Shown here one piece after another: positions 7,604 through 17,400 of a stretch of DNA of 64,000 nt. How positions within the stretch are numbered: the stretch's first letter is position 1; each line of letters starts with the position of its first letter. The position numbers and the translations under genes were made by a program. The DNA comes from Lactiplantibacillus plantarum (GTDB lineage Bacteria > Bacillota > Bacilli > Lactobacillales > Lactobacillaceae). Under the pieces are notes generated by a model. It saw only the letters and a list, made by a program, of their open reading frames with translations. It did no database searches and had not been told where the DNA came from. Location of the stretch: positions 62,001-126,000 of the forward strand of contig NZ_CP039121.1 of the NCBI RefSeq assembly GCF_014131735.1. Direction: 5' to 3'.

Positions 7604-10268
7604 TGCCGATACGACTTGATGAAGTTAAAAGGTTGCGCCAAGTGTTACCTTGTTTTTGCCATAACTTTAAGGTTGCCGTTGATCCGCCATTCTGAACGAC
7701 GGTCACGATTTGTTGCGCTTTTTGAGCAACACGCATGGAACCGATAATATCTGCTTCAGTTTGTGGTTGATTAGTTGATACAGCATCGCCATTGCTGCCG
7801 AAGTAATAACGGTGGTTACCGACAGTGACGTAACGGTTACGATATTGAATGTGATCCGTGCCGTAAAATTCTAACTTGTTATTACCATAGTGCCGTAGTC
7901 CAGTAATGGCATCGCCGTTGCCCCCAAAGTAATAAAGTTTATTTTTAGCGGCAGTGTAGTAGCGATTACGATATTGGACATGGTCTGCACCATAGTATTC
8001 GAGCTTGTTATTGCCGTAGTGACGCAAGCCGGTTATTGCATCACCATTGCTGCCGAAGTAGTACAACTGATTATTGACGGTGGCATAACGATTGCGATAT
8101 TGGACATGGTCTGCACCATAGTATTCGAGCTTGTTGTTACCATAGTGTCGTAGGCCAGTAATGGCATCGCCGTTGTCCCCGAAGTAATAAAGCTTATTTT
8201 TAGCGGCAGTGTAATAACGATTGCGGTATTGAATGTGATCCGTGCCGTAAAATTCTAACTTGTTATTACCATAGTGCCGCAGACCGGAAATGGCGTCACC
8301 ATTACTCCCAAAGTAATAAAGCCTATTTTTAGCGGCGGTGTAGTAACGGTTGCGGTATTGAACGTGATCATTGCCATAGTATTCTAGTTTATTGTGGCCA
8401 TAGTGTCGTAGGCCAGTAATAGCATCGCCGTTGCCCCCAAAGTAATAAAGCTTATTTTTAGCGGCAGTGTAGTAACGGTTACGATATTGAATATGATCCG
8501 TGCCGTAAAATTCTAACTTGTTATTACCATAGTGCCGCAGACCGGAAATGGCGTCACCATTACTCCCAAAGTAATAAAGCTTATTGTTACCAACAGTAGC
8601 ATAACGATTGCGATATTGAATATGGTCTGTACCATAGTATTCTAGTTTATTATTAGCATAGTGTCGTAAGCCGGTAATGGCATCGCCGTTACTACCAAAG
8701 TAATATAACTGGTTATTGGCGGCAGTTAAGTAACGGTTGCGATATTGAGCGTGATCTGACCCATAGTATTCTAGTTTGTTATTCCCGTAATGCCGGAAGC
8801 CAGTGATTGGTTGACCATTGCTGCCATAGAAGTATAGCTTATTGCCTTCCCAGTGATATTGGTTTACAAATTCATTGGGGGTTGAGAAAGTATTGGTACC
8901 TGCGCTATCTTCGGTTAAACCGTTATAACAGATACTAACGTCAATATATCCAGTATAGTCGGAGCCTGATGGTAAGAGGGCGGTGCTTGAGAATTGCCAA
9001 GCGCCGTCATCTGTATTCCAAAGGTTATTGGCAGAAGGCGTATATGGATACTGAGCTCGCCAGACGCGCGATTGACCAACTGTTTTAATGACGGCATCAC
9101 GGTATAAGTATGTGTTTGAGGTGTAAACCCCATGATTCGTATAACCAAGCGCATTCAATACCGACCAGAAAGTATTAAGGTTAGCTGTAGCATTTACTGT
9201 GTATGTCTTGGCATCTTCCATGTCGGCAAACAATAATACTTTTTTGGAAACGTTATTTTTAACTAGGAAGTTAGCCATATTAGTTGCTTCCATTTGGGCG
9301 GTATCGGCTGTATTAAATGTTGCGTAGTGGTAGAAATCAACATTTAGACCGGCGGCATTAGCCATCTTGGCTTGAGCTAAGGCTACTGGATTGGTATAAC
9401 CAGTGCCTTCGGTCGTTTTGATGATGACTGTTTTGACGCCAGCTGCTTTCAATTTGTTGTAGTCAGATTGTGTCATTGCACTTTGATATGATGCAACGTC
9501 GACCACGTCAACACGTGGTCTGGTGGTATCTCCAATAGTCCAAACGTCCGTTTCTGGAGTGCTTGCTGTCACCGTAGTTAAGTTAAGGTCAGCTTTTTTT
9601 GTCGTGGTTGCTTGGTGCTTTGCTGCATTTGAAGCAACTGATGTGGCCTTGTTGGTATTCTCGGTACTTGTTGCTGATTTGATTGCTGTGCTACTTACTT
9701 GGTTAATAGAACCAGAGGCAGCACTAGTTGTGTGAGCCGTTGCCTCATGGCTTTTGTTATTACTGGAGCTTACTTTTTGGCCCGTTTGGTTGGCGGCACT
9801 CGAAACAGCCTCGGTAGCAGCGCTTGAGGTAGCAGTTACTGCTTGACTAGTGTTTGAGTTGGCAGTTTCGCTGTCCGCTTGACTGAGGATACTCGAAGCA
9901 GCCTTGGTGGTTGTACTTGAGGTAGCGGTTGCTGCTTGACTAGTATTTAAGTTGGTTGTTGCACTATTTGGTTGGTGAGCGATATTTGAAGCAGTATTAG
10001 CGACCTTGTTAGCCGTAGTGGAAACTGTATCTGATGAAGCAGAATCATTGCTTGTTTTTGAATCAGCACTGACGGTTGTCCGTGTGACCGTGGTTGCTGT
10101 TTTAGCTACAGTTACTGTGTCAGCGTGCGCAATTTGATCGTTGATGATTGCGCTACCAACAAATGAACAAAAAGTCACTCCAGCAACAAGCCACAGCTTA
10201 CCTGACTTGTACAGTTTAAATCTTTTTGTTGTTTTAGCATTAATGTGGTTATGTGTTTTGAAATTCAT
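7569..10268 (-). CDS. Secreted GH25 muramidase with eight ~45-residue repeats
   Basis: The start is ATG 10268, 7 bases after AAAAGGACGG; 26 further codons upstream are in frame but unsupported. Order: KxYKxGKxW-type signal peptide (FKLYKSGKLWLVAG) ending near HADTVTV, a Ser/Thr/Ala-rich linker to about residue 225, a GH25 lysozyme domain (VDVASYQ start, catalytic DxE seen in LLFADMEDAK), then eight repeats marked by QYRNRY and YYFGSNGDAITGLRHYG, then the start of an L,D-transpeptidase-like domain cut off by a frameshift at 7569. GH25 enzymes cleave the glycan strands of peptidoglycan; the repeats probably bind cell wall. The product is 899 residues. The first two modules look intact, so it may still be a working muramidase. 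Confidence 0.85.
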   Translation of the reverse strand: MNFKTHNHINAKTTKRFKLYKSGKLWLVAGVTFCSFVGSAIINDQIAHADTVTVAKTATTVTRTTVSADSKTSNDSASSDTVSTTANKVANTASNIAHQPNSATTNLNTSQAATATSSTTTKAASSILSQADSETANSNTSQAVTATSSAATEAVSSAANQTGQKVSSSNNKSHEATAHTTSAASGSINQVSSTAIKSATSTENTNKATSVASNAAKHQATTTKKADLNLTTVTASTPETDVWTIGDTTRPRVDVVDVASYQSAMTQSDYNKLKAAGVKTVIIKTTEGTGYTNPVALAQAKMANAAGLNVDFYHYATFNTADTAQMEATNMANFLVKNNVSKKVLLFADMEDAKTYTVNATANLNTFWSVLNALGYTNHGVYTSNTYLYRDAVIKTVGQSRVWRAQYPYTPSANNLWNTDDGAWQFSSTALLPSGSDYTGYIDVSICYNGLTEDSAGTNTFSTPNEFVNQYHWEGNKLYFYGSNGQPITGFRHYGNNKLEYYGSDHAQYRNRYLTAANNQLYYFGSNGDAITGLRHYANNKLEYYGTDHIQYRNRYATVGNNKLYYFGSNGDAISGLRHYGNNKLEFYGTDHIQYRNRYYTAAKNKLYYFGGNGDAITGLRHYGHNKLEYYGNDHVQYRNRYYTAAKNRLYYFGSNGDAISGLRHYGNNKLEFYGTDHIQYRNRYYTAAKNKLYYFGDNGDAITGLRHYGNNKLEYYGADHVQYRNRYATVNNQLYYFGSNGDAITGLRHYGNNKLEYYGADHVQYRNRYYTAAKNKLYYFGGNGDAITGLRHYGNNKLEFYGTDHIQYRNRYVTVGNHRYYFGSNGDAVSTNQPQTEADIIGSMRVAQKAQQIVTVVQNGGSTATLKLWQKQGNTWRNLLTSSSRIGNGGIGNSHEGN
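7780..8850 (-). repeat. Eight tandem repeats of about 45-46 codons in the GH25 gene
   Basis: Each unit contains YYFGSNGDAITGLRHYGNNK followed by a short LEYYG and QYRNRY block. DNA identity between units is high and unevenly shared (for example the units around 7850 and 8490 read FYGTDHIQYRNRY, others YYGADHVQYRNRY), which points to gene conversion or recent unit duplication. Confidence 0.8.
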
Positions 10269-10450
10269 AGTACCGTCCTTTTTATTTTGATAAATAATAT
10301 TGATTGTGACATGGTAATGCACTGTAAAATAAAATTGATCAATCATATGATAAATTATTTATAGTTATTATAATACCATGGATGGCTATAGGTTATACTA
10401 TATACTCAAAAATGGAATTCTAGTTCAAAGTTAGTAATCTGATTTAAAGA
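10269..10450 (-). promoter_or_regulatory. Leader and promoter region of the GH25 gene
   Basis: The leftward leader carries the ribosome site AAAAGGACGG before ATG 10268 and an AT-rich promoter region around 10340-10400. Roughly 160 bases from the start codon outwards are closely matched by 21269-21430, where no gene follows, so this control segment exists twice in the window. Confidence 0.6.
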
Positions 10451-10625
10451 TTAACGATCAAAACGATGAGAAATATTTTTAATTAATTCTTGTATGTTGA
10501 ATTTCTGAATGGCACCGACAGTATCATCACTTTCTAGATGTTCATTTAGAGTTTTGATGAACTGTTCTGAATGATTTTTTTCAATCTCATGATTCAATGA
10601 TGGTAAGTAATTTGTAATGCCTATG
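10451..10625 (-). pseudogene. Short coding remnant, unidentified
   Basis: On the minus strand an open frame of about 55 codons with no usable start reads ITNYLPSLNHEIEKNHSEQF ... NIQELIKNISHRFDR and ends at TAA 10451-10453. The charged, helical character looks like the C-terminus of a regulator or other cytosolic protein. It is preceded by a stop, so it is at best a fragment. From 10626 to 10932 the plus strand holds a -10-like TATAAT at 10850-10855, a candidate promoter for the adhesin, and no other gene. Confidence 0.3.
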
Positions 10626-10932
10626 AATTGCTATTGGTCATCCTATTATTTTCAATGTTATCTTTATCATCTGCTAATTATTAAATATATCCATGGTAAG
10701 TTGATGGTAGGGGCTCACGATAGACTGCCTCCTGAAAATAATTTGGAGAATTCTTTGAAAAGTCTTAAGATTCATCGATATAAAAACAATTTTAATATAA
10801 TGAATACAACTGATTTATGTAATTAAGTTAATAATAAAGTGTGCTTTGTTATAATAAACACAATTAATTATTGCACTCAATAATAATAAATTATAATTAC
10901 AGAATATGTACAAAGTGAAGGGGCGTCTATAC

Positions 10933-13900
10933 ATGAACAAAAAAATTTTTGTTGGGAATACCTGTACACGCTATAAATTATTCAAAAAGGGAAAGTCATG
11001 GGTAGCTATGGGAGTTACAACCTTATCTATAAGTTTAGGTTTGGGCATGCTTATGGTCAATCCTTCTGTACGTGCGGATACGAGTAGTACAGCGAACAGT
11101 GCAACCAGTAGTGCAGCGAACAGTGTAACCAGTAGTGCAGCGAACAGTGTAACCAGTAGTGCAGCGAACAGTGTAACCAGTAGTGCAGCGAACAGTGTAA
11201 CCAGTAGTGCAGCGAACAGTGTAACCAGTAGTGCAGCGAACAGTGCAACCAGTAGTGCAGCGAACAGTGCAACCAGTAGTGCAGCGAACAGTGCAACCAG
11301 TAGTGCAGCGAACAGTGCAACCAGTAGTGCAGCGAACAGTGCAACCAGTAGTGCAGCGAACAGTGCAACCAGTAGTGCAGTGAACAGTGCAACCAGTATT
11401 AGTGCAGCAAAAGCGGGGGTTAGCAATGTTAAATTAGCAACGGACAATTTGTCAAGTTCAACAGATACTACAGGAGTGGTTGTTACTTCAAGTTTTAATA
11501 ATGGGGATACTTTCTCTGGTGGAGGAGGTGTTATAGCGCTAAATACGAGTATTGAAAAAAGTGCAACCATATCTAATGGTACAAAGTTAACTTTTACAAT
11601 ATCTAATCCTAAATCTATTAATTGGGACAATATTCAGTTAAATGGTGGTACAAATTATGGCAGCTTAGCTTATGATAAAACCAGTGGGACAATAACATAT
11701 ACATTCAGTACTGATATTTCTAATGCGGGAATTAACTTCATAATTAATTTGCATACGGCTGCCGTCGATACTTCTAAAAATATCATTACGGCATCTTTAA
11801 ATAATACTTCAGTAGCGATAACTGGTGGTACCAGCTACAATACAAAGGCCAATGCTGGTGGTAGTGGTGGTAGTGGCTATGATAATCAACGATTGATTAT
11901 AGGAAATGGAAGTTATGGATATATTGGTATAAATGATAATTATGTAGGATATATAAATGGAAAAAACTACTATTTGCCAGATATGCAGTCTATGAACTTT
12001 AATGTTGTAGTTGATCCAGGCTTTTATACTAATTCTCAAAACGATAAAATAGGTAGAACAATAACTTTAAGTATTTCTGGTACAGGGGCTTCCCTACAGG
12101 CTGACAATATTTATATAACAGAAAAGGGCGGTTTTCCTAATACTTCCAAAAGTTATGTACCATTATCATCTGTAGGTTGGACAACAACTCAAATAGATGA
12201 TCAAACTGTAAAAATATCGATACCTGATAATATGGATATTGGATGGTATGTTTTAGGTATAGTTGCTACTACTCCGGGCCTTAATAGTCAGTATATTTTG
12301 ACAGACCAATATGAGTCTGATTATATAACAACTGCACAAAAAAGCACGACTTCAGGATATTTCCAGAATATTAATAACAGTGGTTTTGTTCCTAAAATAA
12401 CAGCGATGGATAAGAATATTAAGCAAGGTACTACTGTTTCTGATATTAATAAATGGTTGCTGGATGGCGTAACAGCATCTGATGTTGAGGATGGAAACCT
12501 AAGTTCCGCTGTTACTATAAAAGATGATACCAATTTTGTTAATGCTTGGAATAGTAATAAAAATGGAGTTTACACCATTATATATACAGTTACTGATAGT
12601 GATGGAAATACAGTAACTCAATCTGTTTCTGCAACTATATATTCAGACATCACTATTCATTATATTGATAAAAATGGTACGGAATTAAGTGCTCAAACTA
12701 CTTCAATGGCTAATAGTGTTGGGAGTAACTATAATATAATACCTACTTCTCTCATTAAAAAAAATGGGGTAAGTTATTATTATGTTTCTTCAAATAATAA
12801 TCTTAGTGGAATTTATGGAGAAAATAATCAACCTACAGATATTTATTTAACATATGACATTGATCAAACGTCAATTGACACTAAAGATAGCACGTTAGTA
12901 GCGGGCCCAAGTACTACCTGGAAAGCCGCCGATAACTTTGTGAGTGCGACCGATGAAGCTGGCAGCGCATTGAAATTGAGTGATATAACTGTTAGTGGAA
13001 CAGTGGACCCAACGAAGGCGGGCCGTTACGAGGTCACGTATAGTTACACGGACGCGGCGGGTAACGCAGTTACCAAGACAGCTACCATCACAGTAGTGGC
13101 GTCTCAAGCAAGTATTGACACCAAGGACAGCACGTTAGTAGCGGGCCCAAGTACTACCTGGAAAGCCGCTGATAACTTTGTGAGTGCGACCGATGAAGCT
13201 GGCAGCGCATTGAAATTGAGTGATATAACTGTTAGTGGAACAGTGGACCCAACAAAGGCGGGCCGTTATGAGGTTACGTATAGCTACACGGACGCAGCGG
13301 GTAACGCAGTTACCAAGACAGCTACCATCACAGTAGTGGCGTCTCAAGCAAGTATTGACACCAAGGACAGCACGTTAGTAGCGGGCCCAAGTACTACCTG
13401 GAAAGCCGCCGATAACTTTGTGAGTGCGACCGATGAAGCTGGCGGCGCATTGAAATTGAGTGATATAACTGTTAGTGGAACAGTGGACCCAACAAAGGCG
13501 GGCCGTTATGAGGTCACGTATAGCTACACGGACGCAGCGGGTAACACAGTTACCAAGACAGCTACCATCACAGTAGTGGCGTCTCAAGCAAGTATTGACA
13601 CCAAGGACAGCACGTTAGTAGCGGGCCCAAGTACTACCTGGAAAGCCGCCGATAACTTTGTGAGTGCGACCGATGAAGCTGGCGGCGCATTGAAATTGAG
13701 TGATATAACTGTTAGTGGAACAGTGGACCCAACGAAGGCGGGCCGTTACGAGGTCACGTATAGTTACACGGACGCGGCGGGTAACGCAGTTACCAAGACA
13801 GCTACCATCACAGTAGTGGCGTCTCAAGCAAGTATTGACACCAAGGACAGCACGTTAGTAGCGGGCCCAAGTACTACCTGGAAAGCCGCCGATAACTTTG

Positions 13901-14607
13901 TGAGTGCGACCGATGAAGCTGGCAGCGTATTGAAATTGAGTGATATAACTGTTAGTGGAACAGTGGACCCAACGAAGGCGGGCCGTTACGAGGTCACGTA
14001 TAGTTACACGGACGCGGCGGGTAACGCAGTTACCAAGACAGCTACCATCACAGTAGTGGCGTCTCAAGCAAGTATTGACACCAAGGACAGCACGTTAGTA
14101 GCGGGCCCAAGTACTACCTGGAAAGCCGCCGATAACTTTGTGAGTGCGACCGATGAAGCTGGCAGCGTATTGAAATTGAGTGATATAACTGTTAGTGGAA
14201 CAGTGGACCCAACGAAGGCGGGCCGTTACGAGGTTACGTATAGTTACACGGACGCGGCGGGTAACGTCGTTACCAAGACGGCCACAATTACTGTGATTGT
14301 GAAATCAAATCCGGTAACACCAGGCAAGCCAAGTCAACCAGCTAAGCCAGTTAGTCCAGTGACACCAGATCAGACAAATCAATCGGCTAAGTCAGATCAA
14401 AGAGCAAAATCAGATCATCTAACGACCTTCAGTCAAGTAACATCAGTGAAGTCTGGGAGTGCATTACAAACGACAACCTCACATAACGAGTTGCCGCAAA
14501 CTGATGAATCAACGCAACGTACCATGACTTTAGGTGGATTATTGCTATTAGTAACGACGAGTCTGCTTACTTTCTTAGGAGGAAAAAAGCGTCGTAATCA
14601 AGACTAA
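10933..14607 (+). CDS. LPxTG-anchored repeat-rich adhesin (MucBP and Ig-like repeats)
   Basis: Start ATG 10933 is chosen because GAAGGGG lies about 10 bases upstream and the N-terminus MNKKIFVGNTCTRYKLFKKG parallels that of the gene at 17511; ATG 10906 is unsupported. The 1224-residue protein has a KxYKxGKxW-type signal peptide ending near VRADTSS. Thirteen copies of TSSAANS(V/A) follow, then a Thr/Asn-rich domain to about residue 480, a DUF5011-like domain, one MucBP-like unit (ITIHYIDKNGTELSAQT), and six near-identical 80-residue Ig-like/DUF5011 repeats. It ends in a proline linker and LPQTDES, a hydrophobic segment and GGKKRRNQD. Sortase should anchor it to peptidoglycan. MucBP units suggest mucus or host-surface binding. 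The ligand is unknown. Confidence 0.9.
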   Translation: MNKKIFVGNTCTRYKLFKKGKSWVAMGVTTLSISLGLGMLMVNPSVRADTSSTANSATSSAANSVTSSAANSVTSSAANSVTSSAANSVTSSAANSVTSSAANSATSSAANSATSSAANSATSSAANSATSSAANSATSSAANSATSSAVNSATSISAAKAGVSNVKLATDNLSSSTDTTGVVVTSSFNNGDTFSGGGGVIALNTSIEKSATISNGTKLTFTISNPKSINWDNIQLNGGTNYGSLAYDKTSGTITYTFSTDISNAGINFIINLHTAAVDTSKNIITASLNNTSVAITGGTSYNTKANAGGSGGSGYDNQRLIIGNGSYGYIGINDNYVGYINGKNYYLPDMQSMNFNVVVDPGFYTNSQNDKIGRTITLSISGTGASLQADNIYITEKGGFPNTSKSYVPLSSVGWTTTQIDDQTVKISIPDNMDIGWYVLGIVATTPGLNSQYILTDQYESDYITTAQKSTTSGYFQNINNSGFVPKITAMDKNIKQGTTVSDINKWLLDGVTASDVEDGNLSSAVTIKDDTNFVNAWNSNKNGVYTIIYTVTDSDGNTVTQSVSATIYSDITIHYIDKNGTELSAQTTSMANSVGSNYNIIPTSLIKKNGVSYYYVSSNNNLSGIYGENNQPTDIYLTYDIDQTSIDTKDSTLVAGPSTTWKAADNFVSATDEAGSALKLSDITVSGTVDPTKAGRYEVTYSYTDAAGNAVTKTATITVVASQASIDTKDSTLVAGPSTTWKAADNFVSATDEAGSALKLSDITVSGTVDPTKAGRYEVTYSYTDAAGNAVTKTATITVVASQASIDTKDSTLVAGPSTTWKAADNFVSATDEAGGALKLSDITVSGTVDPTKAGRYEVTYSYTDAAGNTVTKTATITVVASQASIDTKDSTLVAGPSTTWKAADNFVSATDEAGGALKLSDITVSGTVDPTKAGRYEVTYSYTDAAGNAVTKTATITVVASQASIDTKDSTLVAGPSTTWKAADNFVSATDEAGSVLKLSDITVSGTVDPTKAGRYEVTYSYTDAAGNAVTKTATITVVASQASIDTKDSTLVAGPSTTWKAADNFVSATDEAGSVLKLSDITVSGTVDPTKAGRYEVTYSYTDAAGNVVTKTATITVIVKSNPVTPGKPSQPAKPVSPVTPDQTNQSAKSDQRAKSDHLTTFSQVTSVKSGSALQTTTSHNELPQTDESTQRTMTLGGLLLLVTTSLLTFLGGKKRRNQD
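11080..11391 (+). repeat. Thirteen tandem 24-bp units (TSSAANS-x)
   Basis: The unit ACCAGTAGTGCAGCGAACAG plus GTGYA is repeated 13 times without interruption, coding for eight residues per unit with V in five early units and A in the later ones. Such a stretch is likely to vary in copy number by slippage and forms a long Ser/Thr stalk that could be O-glycosylated. It also creates long false frames on the other strand. Confidence 0.95.
12871..14310 (+). repeat. Six tandem 240-bp Ig-like repeats
   Basis: Copies begin at 12871, 13111, 13351, 13591, 13831 and 14071, each coding SIDTKDSTLVAGPSTTWKAA onwards for 80 residues. Units differ at only a few bases (for example GSAL/GGAL/GSVL and GNAV/GNTV/GNVV), so the array was homogenised recently. 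Short-read assemblies often collapse such arrays. Confidence 0.95.
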
Positions 14608-14618
14608 GGGTGGTATGA

Positions 14619-14781
14619 TATAGCTGAAGGCTTGGAAATAAAAGCACAGCTTAAAAATTTTGAGAACATGTTAATGCTGAAAAATATGTTAACGGAATGT
14701 ATCTTTACTAGGTTTAATCAGTTCATTCTAATTATCAAGATTATGAGCTGCAATTGTCAGAAAATCCGAAAATTAAGTAAC
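14619..14781 (+). pseudogene. Degenerate MarR-like remnant behind the adhesin
   Basis: Twelve bases after the adhesin stop, an open stretch reads AEGLEIKAQLKNFENMLML and continues to a TAG near 14790. It aligns loosely with the start of the MarR-like proteins at 19498 and 25928 (DIKFQLEIFEKLLQIRRHI), and the spacing to the preceding LPQTDE gene is the same as in those two loci. There is no usable start and the HTH part is not recognisable. I read it as a third, strongly decayed copy of the same downstream gene. Confidence 0.35.
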
Positions 14782-14814
14782 TATTAGTAAGAAGAGACTG
14801 TGACATAAGTCTCC

Positions 14815-14870
14815 ATAACAAAGGCCGGTCAGGAATAATCTTCAGATTATTCCTGACCGGCCTTTGTTAT
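14815..14870. terminator. Perfect 26-bp-arm hairpin at the IS left end
   Basis: ATAACAAAGGCCGGTCAGGA and six more bases pair exactly with the downstream arm around a TTCA loop. Copy B has the equivalent hairpin at about 26514-26560. Such hairpins inside IS ends act as terminators that block read-in transcription into the transposase; this one also ends the adhesin transcript. Confidence 0.6.
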
Positions 14871-14941
14871 GATAGAAATAAAAAAGAATATCGTTCGTAC
14901 CCGATACTCTACGAAATTATCCCCGAAAGGACATTCCTAAT

Positions 14942-16420
14942 ATGCAAGACTATTATAACATGAATCAAACTGCTTTGATTATCGCTTTAGATTGCCCACC
15001 AGAAGAAAGTCATCCAGCTCGTTACATTAATCAGTTGGCCAACGGCTTAAAAATAAAATATGATTACCAGTTCGGACGGCCACGGGAATATAACCCTAGA
15101 CCCATGTTAAAACTGTTCCCTTTTAGCGTACAGTTACGGTACCTTCAGTAGTTGTAAGATTGAACGTTTTACCTGTGAAAATAAGTCAGCTGAATGGCTA
15201 ATTGTCGATCAAGGGCCATCTTATCGCAAGATTTGTCGCTTTAGAATTTCCGATGAACTAGCCACTTTGACAACCGAGAGTTTATCGCAAATGACCCAAT
15301 ATCTGTGTCAAACTGGCATGATTGATGATGTTTCTTTTATTGATGGCACCAAAATTTTAGCCAATGCGAATAAATACAGTTTTGTCTGGAAAAAGAATAT
15401 GGTTCGGGTTGATAAGCTGAATTACGAAAAATTAATCGCCCTGTTAGGTGAATTGCATGAAGCGAAGATTGTTGGTGAAGCCCAACTGGGTCGAATCTAA
15501 CGCTTGAAATGTTAGATGTCATGATCAGCAAGGTCGAGGGCCACTTGGTGGTCCTCAATGAAACCGTGGTAGCAACTAAGAAAGTGTCCCCAACCCCGGG
15601 CAAGTAGCAACGATGGACTATTAAATTGAAGAAAAGAAAACTCATCGAACGCCTGAATAAAATGCGTGAACATCAAGCCCAACAAGCAATCTATGGTCAG
15701 CGTAATAGCTACTCTAAAACAGACCACGATACCACCTTTATGCGAGTTAAGGAAGATCCGATGCAAAATGGTCAATTGAAACCCGCTTACAACTTTCAAA
15801 TCGCCACGAGAAATCAATTTATCACTAGATAGCAGTTGTTTCAACATCTAACTGACACCTGAACGTTACCGACATTTATTCCACCTTTGAAGGCCAACAA
15901 TATGTTAGGTACCACCATCATCGCCGATGCCGGATACGGTTCGGAAAGTAATTATCGGTACTTAGAAGATGAACTTGAACAGCATATCGCCTTAATACTA
16001 CCATACGGGACGATGTTCAAAGAGAATAGTCGGAAATAGCGCAGTGACGATCGTAAAGTTATGAACTGGGATTATCATGAGGATGACTATTTCATCAATC
16101 CCCAAGGTGTGAGATTCAACTTCAATACCTATCGCCAGTGGACTGATAAGTATGATTTCAAGCGAAATTTGAAAGAATACTTCGAGGCTAACCAGCGTGC
16201 CTTGTTTTCAGTTCCAGAAACCGGTCAGATCCTATGCCCAATGCAAGATCGATGTTGAACCGGTTTTTGGTAAGATGAAGACTTCTTTGCGTTTTAATCT
16301 CTTCTCGGTGCGTAGTTTGAGAAAGTTACCAAAGAAGCCGGTATTGTCGTCATGGCGTTAAATATCATGAAACTGGTGACATTAGGGACCAGTTTAAAAA
16401 ATCAAAGACTCAAGCAAATA
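14942..16420 (+). pseudogene. IS1182-family transposase, heavily broken
   Basis: ATG 14942 starts MQDYYNMNQTALIIALD as in copy B. The frame is lost near 15140, resumes in pieces around 15267-15500 (MIDDVSFIDGTKILANANKY, the region of the first catalytic Asp), 15626-15832 and 16061-16258, and ends with KLVTLGTSLKNQRLKQ. At least five stops or shifts are present, so no transposase can be made. More decayed than copy B, hence an older insertion. Confidence 0.85.
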
Positions 16421-16535
16421 GGACGAGAAACCAAAAATTCGGTTTCTCGTCCTATTTGCTTACTTTTATTTTATGCAGAAAGTCCGTTCTCATAAGCAAG
16501 AACTAGACCGAATGAGAATACTAAATTGAAAGTGG

Positions 16536-17273
16536 CTAATGGTCTTTAACTATTTTATTTAACTCACGATATTTACTGGGAGATATAGCAAATTTTTTTT
16601 TAAATGCTTTTGAAAAGGCTGACTTATCGTAAAATTGAAGTTTGTGTGCAATTTCAGTTACGGACATATTTGTTTGTAGTAAAAGATGTTTGGCCTCGGT
16701 GAGTTTTACATGTTGAATGTAGTAGTTGATAGAGAAGCCAAGCTCCTTTTGAAATAGCTTAGTCGTATAAACAGCATTTAAATTTAAATTTTGCAAGATG
16801 CTTTGTCGGCTTAACTTTTTATAACGATGGGAATCAACATAATAAACAGTCAGAGCCACTTGTTTTGATAGATGCTTGAAGTCTATGGCATTGTCGATTT
16901 CATCGATGAATGAAAAAAAGGTAGTAACAATGTCGTTTAATGTATTTTTAAAATTTTCTGTAGAACACTCGGTCTGATTTAAATAATTGATAAATAATAA
17001 TCTGAGCTCTAGAAAATTAATACAATTCAATTTATTACTATAACTACTGGCAGTTAAGTCGCTAGTTAAGCCAATCAAAGAATTGGTTAGCACTTCAGAG
17101 CTAATCCCGGTCAAAGAATTATTTTTAATGAAGCAAGAAATTTTCTTATGAGCATGAGAATAGTCGTGAATTGAGAAAAAATATATTAGGTCATGTTCTA
17201 GCAAAGAAAAAGATAATATAAATTTTTGATCATTTGGCGACAGGTTTAATGGACTTAAGATTACTCTTTTCAT
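16536..17273 (-). CDS. AraC-family transcriptional regulator
   Basis: The 245-residue protein has a C-terminal AraC/XylS DNA-binding domain (two HTH units over about residues 145-240, with MSVTEIAHKLQFYDKSAFSK and the family end motif FKKKFAISPSKYRE). The N-terminal 140 residues are not recognisable, rich in Asn, Ile and Phe and without a cupin signature. ATG 17273 is preceded by AAAAAGGAGAACTCAAT, a strong ribosome site. It is divergent from the broken BspA-type surface gene at 17511, with a 38-bp perfect palindrome between them, so it may have controlled that gene and itself. The inducer is unknown. It may now act on other surface genes. Confidence 0.8.
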   Translation of the reverse strand: MKRVILSPLNLSPNDQKFILSFSLLEHDLIYFFSIHDYSHAHKKISCFIKNNSLTGISSEVLTNSLIGLTSDLTASSYSNKLNCINFLELRLLFINYLNQTECSTENFKNTLNDIVTTFFSFIDEIDNAIDFKHLSKQVALTVYYVDSHRYKKLSRQSILQNLNLNAVYTTKLFQKELGFSINYYIQHVKLTEAKHLLLQTNMSVTEIAHKLQFYDKSAFSKAFKKKFAISPSKYRELNKIVKDH

Positions 17274-17400
17274 ATTGAGTTCTCCTTTTTAGAGTAAATG
17301 TTAAAAATTGATTGAGCAGGTACAATATTGATTAACTTGGTACAACAGTACTTGTAAAAATATACACTTAAAGATTACAAGATGATATGATGTACAGGGT

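Larger units (their letters stand above)
14793..16475 (+). mobile_element. Degenerate IS1182-like insertion sequence (copy A)
   Basis: The left end has GAGACTGTGACATAAGTCTC, close to the terminal repeat of the better kept copy at 26484, and the element ends near the hairpin GACGAGAAACC/GGTTTCTCGTC at 16421-16455. The right terminal repeat cannot be found, so the 3' boundary is approximate. The internal order of features matches copy B over its length. Confidence 0.7.

Noticed and set aside
10617..10826. 69-residue plus-strand frame before the adhesin
   Set aside because: No ribosome site; overlaps a minus-strand coding remnant; no family feature.
10971..11630. Long minus-strand frames (219 and 111 residues) opposite the adhesin N-terminus
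   Set aside because: They are the complement of the 24-bp repeat array; low-complexity, no ribosome site, and the plus-strand frame has a signal peptide and anchor.
12895..14067. Five regularly spaced 70-residue minus-strand frames
   Set aside because: They recur every 240 bases because of the repeat array in the adhesin, with no independent support.
12871..14310. Regularly spaced repeats considered as CRISPR-like
   Set aside because: Units are contiguous coding repeats without spacers, in frame, and no cas genes are present.
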